A DNA stretch of 64,000 nucleotides from Tricholomella constricta (GCA_013368375.1 JAACJP010000012.1:248001-312000); one strand, 5' to 3'; numbered from the stretch's first letter, positions 1 through 10,126 are shown. Numbers and translations are program-made. The notes: generated from the sequence alone by a model not told the origin.

Positions 1-240
1 CCGGATCAGCATAAGAAATCAATCTAATCGAAAAAATCAGCGTTACTTGTGACAGAGAGGAAGCTAGCGCACTCAAGTTGCCCATAAGCATCTGCATTCA
101 GGCTCTTCAGCTGTGGATTGATGAAATGTGGCTGAATGTGATGCTCGAGACGGTTTATGAGTCCCTAAATCAAGGAATGGTTGACAATGTGTGATCACGC
201 GACCACAAGTGACGTCATTCGGCATGCGATCCCTGAATGC
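1..240. other. Left flank of the Ngaro-like element, no gene seen
   Basis: This is host DNA to the left of the first A repeat. The only open frames are short and run into the repeat, so no coding region is supported. It should be the former neighbour of the sequence that starts at 17126. Confidence 0.5.
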
Positions 241-413
241 ATGAAGGTCCTCTGAAAGGAGGCACGGGATGAGAGAGGGACACGTTTTGGGCCGTGACGG
301 GCACATGACCCACGTTCCTTGAATTCTCTCTCCCATCATCTCCTTCACAGACGCGTTCTCGCTGGCACTACACGCGCCATAAGCTGTACATTCCGGAGAT
401 CCTTCACTTTTGC
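241..413 (+). repeat. Ngaro terminal repeat A1
   Basis: This 173-bp stretch is repeated without a visible difference at 16920-17092. It forms the left end of the Ngaro-like element and lies 60 bp before the Gag ATG at 474, so it probably holds promoter and leader sequence. Confidence 0.9.
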
Positions 414-473
414 TTTTGCCATTCTCAGGAATTCATCGAACCATTCTAATCGCCTTTCTCTGCGCTCCGCCTT

Positions 474-2776
474 ATGTCGCGTCGCGTCACTCGGTCGCAA
501 TCTCGCGCGGCCTCTCCTCATGGCGATCCCTCCGCTCCTAGCTCTCCTCTTTCACCAGTCCCTGAACAAACATCTCGCTCCTCGTCCTCTCACGACGACC
601 GTTCGCCTTCCGGAGGTCGATCCCACACGCATAGCGTCTCCCCGTCGCAGGATGGGGCCATTTACAGCGGCTCCAAATCGCCCGCTAGACCCCCGTTGCG
701 TTACGTAAATCTCGGTGGCTCTTCTCTACCGGCCTTTCAGCCCCTTCCCCACTCCTCTGGTTCAAACCTTATTTCCTCTGTCCCCAATAATGTTGCACAA
801 ACCTTTTCAACGAGCCCCCCGCCCTTACCTTCGGTCCCCGGGCTGTCCACCTCTACGCTTCTTGAACCGTTCTCTGACTCGGACATTCGGGCCGCACATC
901 AGCACATACAGACTGTTCTCAATGCTCCACTCCCTACTCCTGCGTACAATATCCCTGCACCTCCTGGCAGCGCTTCAATGCCCCCACCTCCCACCCCCCA
1001 CGCTGGGCCGGCCACGGCTGTCTCTCCGCCCCGTCTCTCTGCTGCGGAAAAGGGCAAGGCGCCCCTGCGTCCTCCTCTCAACCCCGATGTCGTGGACAGA
1101 ATCATTGAGTCTGCGGTTCCTCTCGCCCGCAAGACCACCATTCACAGTCTTCCACCTCGCCCTACCGCACAAGGGCCCGCGGTTCTCTCGTCGTCATCGG
1201 CCCCCATCATCTTCTCTCGCCCGCCTCGCTTTGGAGCGGCCTCTGCTCCGGCCCACACCTCCTTTCCTCGTGCTCGCGCTGCAACCCCTCCCATTTCTCG
1301 CGCTCCTCTGCGACACTCTCGCTCCGGAGCTACCTTCGGCAACATAGCCCGTCCCCCTTCTCCTCTTCAGTGCCCTTCGTCCTCTGCGTACACGACTCCA
1401 CATCCTCATGTCGAGCACCCCCACTCCTCTTATAGAATTTCCAACGAATTTCCGCGTGTCCGCTTCGAAGAGCTTCCTCATGTTGACTCCCCTTCCCATC
1501 CCGCACCCCGGGAGCCTTCGCGTGCCCCACTCGACGCGTCCGCACGTCATCGCTCGCACAGGCCTTCCGAGGTCTACACCGAGCACGGTCAAGCACACCG
1601 TGACCGCATTCATGGACCTCCCCGTTCTACTGCCCTCGATTCTCATCGTGGTCGTGTAGCGGAGGATCCTCATGGTACGTCGGTTTATTCACACCGGCTC
1701 ACGCCTCTCACCTCACGCGTGCATTTAGGTCGCAGGCCTCGTCCTCACACCCACGCCCCCGCTTCTCCCGCTCCGCATGATAGAAGTCGCATGCGTCAGC
1801 ATGCCCGCGTTCCTTCTGAGGAAGAATCACTTTCTTCTCATTATGAACGGGGCAGTCTTTCACGCTCTCGTCGCCGTGCCCCTTCCTTCGCAGAGGACAC
1901 CTCGGACTCATTCAGGGAGCCCTACAATGGCCCCGCTTACGCTCCCGCTCCGGATCGGCGGCGGGACCACTCGTCTCGCGCGACGGCTGTCCCAAGTCAT
2001 TCACATTACCATGACTCCGGCCACCCTTCTCCTGAGCTACGCCGCCGTCAACGTGCTCCTCACTCTGAGGATTGTGATGGCCACTGCGAGCCTTACCGCC
2101 CACGTCATCGCCCTGTTTGTGAGGAAGGTCCGACTGGCTACGCATACCCACGCGAACCTGACGTTCGGCCACGATGGGCCACTTCCCGTCGCACTCGCAA
2201 AGGGAAACTCGACCCTAACCTCACCGTCATTCCGGAGAAGGTTATTCGTACCTTGCGTAACGGGTGGTGGGACTACATCCCCCTGGATGCTCTCAGTAAT
2301 GCGGCCTGTCGCAAGGCTGCCTTCGCTCCCATCAGGCAGAGCGACGGCGCCATAACCGTCAGCGCGAACGGCTTCAACTTTCGCAGTTCCGCTTTCAATT
2401 GCGAAAACGAGCTGCAAATGACGCGAGAAGAATGGTGTCAGGCTGCCCGTAACCTCCTTCTCGCCCTTCAGAACCATCTCGTCGCATATAACGCATGGGA
2501 CGAAGACGAGACGGACGATATAATTGACGGTTTCTCTGCCCATTTCCATGACATTCAAGCCCGTTCCGACTTCGAATCAAACTTCACTGTCTACCTCATG
2601 TACGACATTCAAATCAGGCGGCAGTGGTTGATCGTTCGCGGGTCTGACGACCCGTATGGATTTGACCTCACGGAGTTCCAAGAAGCTGTTTTTGCCAAGC
2701 TAGACCGGCAGCATGCCACGGACCTCCTCGCGTCGCTCGCGGCTACCACGGCATCACTAGCTAAACCTAACCTGCC
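474..2776 (+). CDS. Ngaro Gag-like protein, 5' part (interrupted by gypsy insertion)
   Basis: This is the N-terminal 767 codons of the element's first ORF. The protein starts MSRRVTRSQSR and is rich in Pro, Ser, Arg and His for about 580 residues. A more ordered segment follows (around residues 585-750, from WWDYIPLDALSN on), which may be the capsid-like part. As it stands the frame runs on into the gypsy LTR and stops at 2861. Removing the gypsy element and one CTGCC copy joins codon 768 in frame to 13393-13765. The joined ORF is 892 codons (891 aa) and ends in zinc knuckles. Gag identity is inferred from position and the C-terminal zinc motifs. The protein is broken by the insertion. Confidence 0.75.
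2772..2776. repeat. Target site duplication CTGCC (left copy)
   Basis: CTGCC lies directly before the left gypsy LTR (TGTTAGG...) and again directly after the right LTR at 13388-13392. Five-base duplications are usual for Ty3/gypsy integration. Confidence 0.85.
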
Positions 2777-3153
2777 TGTTAGGACTCTGTGTTATGTTAG
2801 GACTCTGTGTAGCACGCCGGTTACAGAAGTGTTCTGGAACCACCGAAGCGGACAGGCCTGACGTTCGTTGAGGAAGACGGCCTTCGAATAGGATATCCGG
2901 AGGTCGTGAGCGTCGACGAAGGCGTTCACGAGAGCGTTTACGAGAACGTGTGAAGCTCAAGAGATACGAGTGAAAGAAACAGAATAGATTGAGAGTGGAA
3001 AAGAAACCGAGAACAGAGACTAGTCGTAACAATAAGCAATATCGAGGTAAGGTGTCAAAGAAGAAAGTGGTGTCATATATGTACCGCGGACGTGCGTGGG
3101 AAAGCGTAGAAGGTGGGTAGTTTAGGGGTGGTCGATTAGGGACGGTCGTGACA
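2777..3153 (-). repeat. 3' LTR of gypsy element, with an extra 18-bp terminal copy
   Basis: Positions 2795-3153 match the right LTR (13029-13387). The left copy has a further 18 bp (TGTTAGGACTCTGTGTTA, 2777-2794) that repeats its outermost bases. The CTGCC duplication lies outside this extra copy, so the extra copy was present at integration. Confidence 0.9.
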
Positions 3154-3170
3154 TTACCCCCTCTTCAAGC
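3154..3170 (-). other. Polypurine tract of gypsy element
   Basis: Read on the minus strand, the bases directly before the 3' LTR are GAAGAGGGGGTAA, followed by TGTCACG of the LTR. This is the expected position and composition for the plus-strand primer of reverse transcription. Confidence 0.75.
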
Positions 3171-3374
3171 GTCGAGCCACTGAGACGCGGGGCAGCTTTT
3201 CGAATGCAAGGAGAGTAAAGTTTTTTGTGTTTTTGTTCTCGCGTGTGCGCGGTCACGTGAGGGGCACGTGCGGTCTAGATTGTTTGTGGGTCCTTGTGGG
3301 TGTTTTGAGGATCTCGGAGACCGAATAGAGAAAATTCCAGTTGTTTTTTCCTCTTCCAATCCTCACTTCTCTTC

Positions 3375-5409
3375 ATGTCGAGGTCCCACCAAGATTCCGC
3401 GTCCTCTGCCTCCGCTGCCCGAATTTTACACGATGAGGAATTGGCGCGCTTGTCCGCTGAAGATCGAGCGCGCGTCGCGTTCTTGGGCGTGCCCCAACCT
3501 GCTTCTCCCACCTCCTCTCTGCCTGAGATCGTCACTCTTATCGATGGGGGCGTTTCGACGATCCCTGACTCTTCCCCTGCTCCCTCTACGCCCCCCGTCC
3601 CTCGTCTCACCATCCGTCTTCCTAACCGATCTCGACAAATCCGGCGTCCTCGTTCCGTCACTCCTGAGGCCGAGTTTGAACTGGCTAGTGATCCTGTATC
3701 GCGTCCGGCGGCCACCTCCTTATCCTGGGGGTCGTTGTTGACGGATGCGATTTTGGCGGAGGTGTTGCGTACCGCTGTGCGGGTTCCTCCCTCCTTGGCA
3801 TGGTGTGAGGCGCATGCGCCGGTAAGTGTCGCCCTCCTTCTGTGATCGAGTCGATCGCTTTAGCTGATTCCGTTTTGGGTTCTTCGTTAGTGCGATCGTT
3901 GTCGGGGGCGTCAGCAGCCTTGTCAATTTCAGGAGGTCCGTCTTCGCGGGACCCTGCCTTGTGTTGATTGTCGTGCGGCGCACTCCTTGTGCTCGCTTTC
4001 GCTCGATCATGGCCTAGAAGTGGCGGCTAGGCAGTTGGGCATCCCCTTGGCGTGGCTTCAATCCCGTGTCGAAGGGTTCACTTTTTCTCGTACTGGTGTC
4101 GCGATGTCCTTCGACGCCATCTGTCGCGTCTTGCGTGTGGCGCCGCCTTCTTTTCGAAACTCCCTTGTCTCCGTGCCCTCTGCGGAGGTCCTTTCCCTGA
4201 CTTCGTCTTCTGGTGATGAGGCCGCCATGAGCGTTAGCCGTGTTTCGCCTCCACGCGCCATTTTTCGAGGTACCCGAGGGCAGGGTCGAAAATTAGTGTC
4301 TGTTAGTCGTGGGGGTGGGCGATCTGGTCTGCAGGGGCTGGGGAGGCGGCCTTCGTCCGTGTCTCGTTCCCCTTCCCTTTCTCCCGCGGCACCGACTTCT
4401 CCTCTTTTGGCCCCTCCTTTGTCGGGCGCTACGCGCGCGGTGTCCCCCGATACTCCCCCTGTCGAGCCTCTCTTTTTAAAGGGCTCGTCTGTTTCGAATT
4501 CTCCAACGCCAGCTCTTCCAGCTCTACAGTCTTGCCCTCCCTCCATGTTGTTGTCGTCCCCCCTCGCTACCCCTGCTCCTTCTGTTCCTTCACCGGAGGC
4601 GTTCCTCCGTCTCCAGCGTCTCTACGACCAGGAGGTCGCGCGTGCTCAGGCCCTTTCATCCCAGGTCGAGCGTCTCGAGGCCGAGGGTGAACGCCACAAA
4701 GGTCGTTTTCACGGAGTCCTATCCCAACTCGCCGACGAGCGTGAACGTCTTCTTCATCTGCAGGCGCAGACATCGCGTGCTGTGGAGGTCGTCGATGTCG
4801 ATCGTGACATTGAGGTCGAGGATCTGCGGATGCAGGTTGCGGGTTTTGAGGATGAGGTCGCTGGTTTACAGGGGCACGTTGTCCATTTGCAGGAGGTCCG
4901 GGACTTTTGGCGTGGTCATGCTTTGGACCTTCGCCTTCGCGTCGATGGTGAGTTCTCTTCCATTCCCTTTGTTTTCTCTTTCCCTCTTTCTGAAAACTGT
5001 CCTAGCCCTTGACCTCACGCATACCGCCTTCGCGTCCGACATGTTCATCGCGGATGGTGCTCTGCGTCGCGCCCTCGTCGAGCTGGATGTGTCGCCAGTT
5101 CGAAGTATCATCGATGGCGCCCACAAGATTCTGGAGCGGCACTCGCTCCTTGAGCTTTTCCGTCCTCCTGTCGATCCCGAGGTTCCTTTCCCTGCGTTTG
5201 AGCACCTCCTTGCTCTTCACCGCGCCTCACTCACTCGTGAAGACGCTCTCGCCGAGTTCGTATCCCGGTCGCAGTTGATTGCCGATGACGAGCGGGATAT
5301 CGCATCGATGCGTCCTCTGGAGGTAGGGTTGATTGGGGAGGTGGGGGTTGTGGGCGGGGAGGGTTCTTCTGCTAGTGCAGGTCCCTCTAAGCGTCGGCGC
5401 ATTGAGTAG
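3375..5409 (+). CDS. Antisense three-exon cargo gene: Zn2Cys6-like, coiled-coil protein (635 aa)
   Basis: Exons are 3375-3821, 3891-4947 and 5006-5409. Introns start GTAAGT and GTGAGT and end TTAG and CTAG, and the joined frame is exactly 636 codons. The gene is opposite to the gypsy gag-pol and lies between the pol stop and the 3' LTR. Exon 2 opens with a cysteine cluster spaced C-x2-C-x6-C-x12-C-x2-C-x6-C (residues 150-183), which fits the fungal Zn2Cys6 pattern. Ser/Pro-rich sequence follows, then a heptad-rich coiled coil (about 387-491), a conserved-looking helical segment, and a C-terminal KRRRIE basic signal. No transposition domain is visible. Introns in this orientation cannot be removed from the element's genomic RNA, so the gene can survive retrotransposition. 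DNA binding and nuclear location are inferences. It could regulate the element or host genes. Confidence 0.85.
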
Positions 5410-5488
5410 TCTGTTCCTTCGGCGGTGTCTTGGTCTCGTGCATTTTATTTTGCTCAATATTTACAGTTTGAAGTTCGTTAGTTTTTCT

Positions 5489-5520
<32 letters not shown>

Positions 5521-5620
5521 CTTCTTGTGATGTTGTTGTCTTGGTGGTCGGTGTACATATAGAACAGAGTTCGTCTCCTTGGGAGATTTGCATGATTTTC
5601 GTGATGTGCGTGAGTGTTCG
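5410..5620. other. Convergent gap with a 27-base T run
   Basis: The antisense gene (plus) stops at 5409 and pol (minus) stops at 5621. Between them is an uninterrupted run of 27 T at 5494-5520, which reads as A27 downstream of pol on the minus strand. It may be a fixed poly(A) remnant or a slipped homopolymer, and it probably holds 3' ends for both transcripts. Confidence 0.6.
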
Positions 5621-8600
5621 TTAAATCGTGGGGTCCCGTGGCTTTCTTGGGAAAAGTCGGTGGAACTCGAGGGCCATGTCTTTTGCTCCTTCTATATTCT
5701 CTGCTGGTTCCCATGTGTCGTCTTCGGGGCCGTACCCTTCCCATCGTACCAAGTAAAAGACGCGCCTCCCTCGTGTCCTGGAGTCTAGGATTTGTCCTAC
5801 TTCATAGTGCTCTTCGCCCTCGACTTCGATCGTCTGCGGAGGTGGCTTTGACCTTCCTGGGAAGTTCTCGTGTTTGTGTTCTTCGAGTAATTTGACGTGG
5901 AAAACATTGTGAATTCCCTTCAATGCCGGAGGTAGTTCCAGACGGTACGCGTGGCTGGAGATCTTCTGTAGGATTTTGAAGGGGCCCAGTCTCCGGTGGT
6001 CCAGCTTTTTGGAGGGGCGTTTCGTTTTGATATTCCGGCAGTCAAGCCATACCTCCGTTCCTACGGCCCAGTCTGGTGTAGGGTCCCGTTTCTTGTCCGC
6101 GAATCGTTTGTAGGCTTCGTTTGCGATCTCTATCTCTTGGCGGAGGTAGTCCTGGAGGGTCCGGAGGTCGACGGCTACCTCCTGGGCTTCCCTTGCCGGT
6201 ATGTCTTTTATAGAGATTGTCAGGCGGGGGTGATAGCCTTTGTTCGCAAAGAAAGGAGAGACTCCCGTGGTTGAATGGGTCGTATTGTTATACGTGAATT
6301 CCGCCAGTGGGAGCTGTGTTCGCCAGTTGGTCTGGAGGTAGTTCACGTACATCCGGAGGTACTGTTCCAGTGTCTGATTTACTCGTTCCGTCTGGCCGTC
6401 GGTCTCCGGGTGATACGCGGTCGAAAGGTTCGATTTGATGTCCAGGGCTTTGCACAGCGAGCTCCAAAAACGGGAGACGAAGAGAGTGCCTCTGTCGGAG
6501 ATGATGTCATCGGGTAATCCGTGCTTGGAGAAGACGTGTTCTAGGAACAGTTGTGCGAGCTCCTTCGCTGTGTCCGTTGTGTGACAGGGTATGAAGATGC
6601 CTTGTTTTGTGAGGCGGCATACTACGACCAAGATGGCGTCGTACCCATCCGATTCCGGTAATTCCACGATGTGGTCCATAGATATGGAGGCCCACGCCCG
6701 TCGTCCGATCTGAAGCGGTTTCAGCAATCCATATGGGCTGTGGCGCGGGACCTTCGCTCTTTTGCAAGTGTGGCAACTTCGGACGTATCGGGTGACCTCC
6801 TTCCGTAATCCGGGCCAGAAATAAGTCCTCATGATGAGTTGTGTGGTCTTTCTGATTCCTGGATGTCCACGTAGTTTGTGATCGTGATGTTGCTGCAGGA
6901 TGTCGAGGCGTAACCTGGAATGGTTCGGTACGTAGATTCTTCCGTCGCGAAGGAGTAGTTTGTGGTCGTCGGATAGTGAGAACGCGGAGGACTCGTCTCC
7001 AGGTTTGGGTGCGTATTTCTCGAAGAAGTCATCTCGGGGTGCATTACGAACATTGTTCAACAGGAGTTGTTCGTTTAGAATTAGGGATGCGTTCAACCGT
7101 TCGGGGGGTATGATGATGCGGTTATTGAACGAATTATGATCCTGTTCGAAACCCTTCTTAGGATATACGTCCGCTCGTCGTGTGAGGGCATCTGGCTCCG
7201 CTCCTAGTCTTCCCGGTCTGTAGTTTATTTGGAAGTCGAAGTTCGCCAGGCATTCCGACCATCGTGCTTGTCTGCGACTGAGTTGCTTGGTCGTGGAGAA
7301 GTACTGTAGGTTGTTGTGGTCGGAGTACACTTGAATGCGGTGGGGGGATCCCTCGAGGTAGGCTCTCCATTGTTTAAACGCTTCAACGATCGCTAGGAGC
7401 TCCTTATCGTAGATGTCATAGTTGAGCTCCGCGTCTATCATGGTTCTCGCATAGAAGGCGACGGGACGTAGGTCTTGCGATGTCTCGTCGAATTGGGAGA
7501 TGATTCCTGCTATGGCAAAGTCGGAAGCATCGCACTCTAGTATCACCGGTAGTTGAGGATCGAAGTGTCGTAGGATGGGTGCGGAGGAGAATGCTTTCTT
7601 CAATAGCTCGAAAACTCCTTCGCATTCGGAATCCCATTTCCAGATTGTGTCCTTTTGCGTGAGTTTGTTTAGTCTCTTCGTTATGCCCGAGTAATTGTCG
7701 ATAAACCGCCGATAGAAGTTTGCAAAACCTAGGAAAGATTGGAGTTCCTTGACCTTCGTCGGTCTAGGCCACTTCCGGATCGCGTCGACTTTTTCTGGAT
7801 CCATCTTTACTCCGCCAGGGGATACAATGACGCCTAGATACTCGATCTCCGTAGTGTGAAATGTGCATTTCTCCGGTTTCGCATGAAGGTTGTGTTTCCG
7901 GAGCCTCTCGAGGACCTTCCGAACATGTCCGTGATGTTCCTCTAAGGTCTCCGAGAAAACCAGAATGTCGTCGAGATAGATCACTACGAACACGTCGTTC
8001 ATGTCGTGGAAGATGTCGTTCATGAAGTGTTGGAACGTCGCGGGTGAGTTTGTCATGCCGAAGGGCATTACCAGGTATTCGAAAAGTCCATAACGAGTGC
8101 GGAAGGCTGTCTTCCATTCGTGTCCCGGAGCTATGCGGACGTTGTTGTAGCCCACTCGGAGGTCGATCTTCGAGTATACTTTTGCTTTTTGAAGTCGGTC
8201 TATGAGGTCTCCGATCAGAGGTAGAGGGTAACGGTTCTTCTTGGTGATCCGATTTAATCCTCTATAGTCCACGCATAACCGGAGTGATCCGTCCTTCTTC
8301 TTTGCGAACAGTACCGGAGCTCCCGCTGATGAACTCGAAGGTCGGATGAACCCTTTACCGAGCATCTCGTCGATGTAATCCTTCAATGCTTTCAACTCCA
8401 GTTCGGACATGTTGTATATCTTTCCGAAGGGAGGGGTAGTGTTTTCGTCGAGTTCCACTGTGTGATCGTAAGGTCGGTGTGGGGGGATGGTTTTCGCTTC
8501 GCCCGCTGAGAATACGTCTTCGAAGTCCCTGTACTCCGGAGGTACGACTTCCTCAAAGATTTCCTTTTCTGTCTTTGGTTGTTTGGGTTCGTCGTCGGAG

Positions 8601-10120
8601 GTGTTATTGGCATGGAGGTGTTCTTCCTTTTCGGTGGGGGAGATGTGTAGTTGGAACGCTGTGGCTCCGTCCCTGATGAGGTTCGCGAATGGCGCCGCTC
8701 CGATCAGGCGGATGTTTTGTGTTTCGACATCCTCTTCTCCCTCTCCGGTTTCATCTTCGACCTCCGTTTCCGGGTTGGTTTCCTCTTCTTCCTGTGTTTC
8801 TGTCGTTGGGGACGTTGCGGATTTCCGTTTGGGGTGAGGTTTGAATTTGGACCTCGGAACGTTTGGAGGGAAGTAGTTCGGTGGGGGTGGTTTTCGGGTG
8901 CGTTTCCGTCCCGTTACCTCCTCTGGCGACTCGGTTGTCGGTGTTGGTACTTCCTCTTGGGGTTCGTTGGTGTTTGGGTGGGTGTCTTCCTCCTTCTTGA
9001 TGTCGTTGGAGGTGTCGTTCTGGTCGTTATCGTTGTCCAGGATGTCCCTAAGGAGGGGTTGTTTTTCCGAAAGGGGGTTGGCTGGTTTCGGAGCTTCGAC
9101 GTCTTCCTCCTCCTCAAGGGTCACGGTTCCCCATTGCGTCTTCTGGGAAAGCGATATCGCGGCTAGTCCTGCCCCTTGTTCCATGGTCATGGACATTTCC
9201 CGCCAGTCGATGTCCGGATTTGCTTCCCGTAACCAAGGTAATCCAAGCACTACTGGTGTGGCTGGATGTAACTGTGTTATGAGGAGGTCGACCTTATACT
9301 CTAGTCCGTTCTCGAGTTTGATCGTTTCGGGACTATGGTGTGAAATGGCTCCGCCTCCGCTGGGGTTTCCGTCGAACAGTTGTAGGGTCATGGGGTTGGC
9401 GAGAGGTTCCGGCTTCGTACACGAGGATTTTGTTATGAAGTTGCCCGCCGCCCCACTATCAATAAGTGCCCGTAGACGCGTTGCAGATCCCTCCAACTGT
9501 ACTTCGATCGTGAAGGAGCGAGCCGACCGCGAGGGTAAGCGTTGAGTTCCTGTACCTGTTGTTGTTGGAGCGACTTCCTTTTTTCTTCGGAGGTCCGGTA
9601 GTGATCCTTCGATTTTGCCGTTTGACCCCCGTCGTAGCGTGATGCAGAGGTCTTTCCAATTTATGCGGGGGTTGACCTCCTTCAGCCATGATAGTCCCAG
9701 TACTATCGTCGCTGTCTCGTGGAGTTTCGTTATGAGGAATCTTATCCTCTGAGTGGTGCCGTCACTGAATTTGACGTCGTTGGTGGTATAGTGTGTGATT
9801 TTGCCTGATGCGGAGGGTTCTCCGTCGAATAGGCAGAGGTTTATTTGGGGGTTGAGCTCCTCGAGGTGGAGCCCACGTGATGTCGCCATGACGGAGTCCA
9901 TGAAGTTGTCGGTAGCTCCGCTGTCGATGAGCGTGTTTTCGGGGTCTTCTCCTCCTCCGTTTGGCGTGAGGTGTATTAGAAATGCCAGTGACGAATGGGA
10001 GGAGAGGGTTACTGTGCGGGTGTCCGTTGTCGATAATGCCGTTGCGCGTAGTTTAGTGTTAAGGTCCGGTTTTAGGTCTTCGCGATTCAGAGCCCGGGCA
10101 AGTCCTGAATCGCCCCCGCG
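5621..10120 (-). CDS. pol: Gypsy Pol: two retropepsins, RT, RNase H, integrase, chromodomain
   Basis: The frame is open for 1,499 residues from the -1 frameshift site. Two aspartic protease units come first: LIDSGATDNF...LGLSWLKEVNP and ALIDSGAAGNF...LGLPWLREANP. A charged linker follows. RT has VDYRGLN, MPFGMTNSPATF and the catalytic YLDD. RNase H follows (ECDASDF...YDKELLAI...SDHNNL). Integrase has the zinc motif (GHPG..., CHTC) and the D-D-E core (MDHIV, SDRGT, TERVNQ). The C-terminus is a chromodomain (VRWEGYGPEDDTWEPAENI) likely to steer integration toward marked chromatin. No internal stop is seen. It is translated as Gag-Pol through the frameshift signal at 10126-10082. Confidence 0.93.
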   Translation of the reverse strand, partial: RGGDSGLARALNREDLKPDLNTKLRATALSTTDTRTVTLSSHSSLAFLIHLTPNGGGEDPENTLIDSGATDNFMDSVMATSRGLHLEELNPQINLCLFDGEPSASGKITHYTTNDVKFSDGTTQRIRFLITKLHETATIVLGLSWLKEVNPRINWKDLCITLRRGSNGKIEGSLPDLRRKKEVAPTTTGTGTQRLPSRSARSFTIEVQLEGSATRLRALIDSGAAGNFITKSSCTKPEPLANPMTLQLFDGNPSGGGAISHHSPETIKLENGLEYKVDLLITQLHPATPVVLGLPWLREANPDIDWREMSMTMEQGAGLAAISLSQKTQWGTVTLEEEEDVEAPKPANPLSEKQPLLRDILDNDNDQNDTSNDIKKEEDTHPNTNEPQEEVPTPTTESPEEVTGRKRTRKPPPPNYFPPNVPRSKFKPHPKRKSATSPTTETQEEEETNPETEVEDETGEGEEDVETQNIRLIGAAPFANLIRDGATAFQLHISPTEKEEHLHANNTSDDEPKQPKTEKEIFEEVVPPEYRDFEDVFSAGEAKTIPPHRPYDHTVELDENTTPPFGKIYNMSELELKALKDYIDEMLGKGFIRPSSSSAGAPVLFAKKKDGSLRLCVDYRGLNRITKKNRYPLPLIGDLIDRLQKAKVYSKIDLRVGYNNVRIAPGHEWKTAFRTRYGLFEYLVMPFGMTNSPATFQHFMNDIFHDMNDVFVVIYLDDILVFSETLEEHHGHVRKVLERLRKHNLHAKPEKCTFHTTEIEYLGVIVSPGGVKMDPEKVDAIRKWPRPTKVKELQSFLGFANFYRRFIDNYSGITKRLNKLTQKDTIWKWDSECEGVFELLKKAFSSAPILRHFDPQLPVILECDASDFAIAGIISQFDETSQDLRPVAFYARTMIDAELNYDIYDKELLAIVEAFKQWRAYLEGSPHRIQVYSDHNNLQYFSTTKQLSRRQARWSECLANFDFQINYRPGRLGAEPDALTRRADVYPKKGFEQDHNSFNNRIIIPPERLNASLILNEQLLLNNVRNAPRDDFFEKYAPKPGDESSAFSLSDDHKLLLRDGRIYVPNHSRLRLDILQQHHDHKLRGHPGIRKTTQLIMRTYFWPGLRKEVTRYVRSCHTCKRAKVPRHSPYGLLKPLQIGRRAWASISMDHIVELPESDGYDAILVVVCRLTKQGIFIPCHTTDTAKELAQLFLEHVFSKHGLPDDIISDRGTLFVSRFWSSLCKALDIKSNLSTAYHPETDGQTERVNQTLEQYLRMYVNYLQTNWRTQLPLAEFTYNNTTHSTTGVSPFFANKGYHPRLTISIKDIPAREAQEVAVDLRTLQDYLRQEIEIANEAYKRFADKKRDPTPDWAVGTEVWLDCRNIKTKRPSKKLDHRRLGPFKILQKISSHAYRLELPPALKGIHNVFHVKLLEEHKHENFPGRSKPPPQTIEVEGEEHYEVGQILDSRTRGRRVFYLVRWEGYGPEDDTWEPAENIEGAKDMALEFHRLFPRKPRDPTI

Positions 10121-10126
10121 TTTCCC
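10082..10126 (-). promoter_or_regulatory. Programmed -1 ribosomal frameshift signal (gag-pol)
   Basis: On the minus strand the slippery heptamer G GGA AAC (10126-10120) lies in the gag frame. It is followed by a 6-base spacer and a perfect 9-bp stem, GCGATTCAG (10113-10105) with CTGAATCGC (10090-10082). The 14-base loop contains the palindrome CCCGGG. The gag TGA (10089-10087) is inside the 3' arm. A one-base slip back enters the pol frame, which is open throughout. Heptamer, spacing and stem all match known retroviral -1 sites. Confidence 0.8.

Noticed and set aside
73..348. Minus-strand ORF across the left Ngaro end
   Set aside because: It crosses the element boundary and most of it is the A1 repeat.
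2777..2861. C-terminal tail of the 474-2861 ORF
   Set aside because: Those codons come from the gypsy LTR. The true frame resumes at 13393 when the insertion is removed.
8487..9545. Plus-strand ORFs opposite pol (Ser/Val-rich)
   Set aside because: They are codon shadows of pol with no splice sites or motifs, unlike the real antisense gene at 3375-5409.
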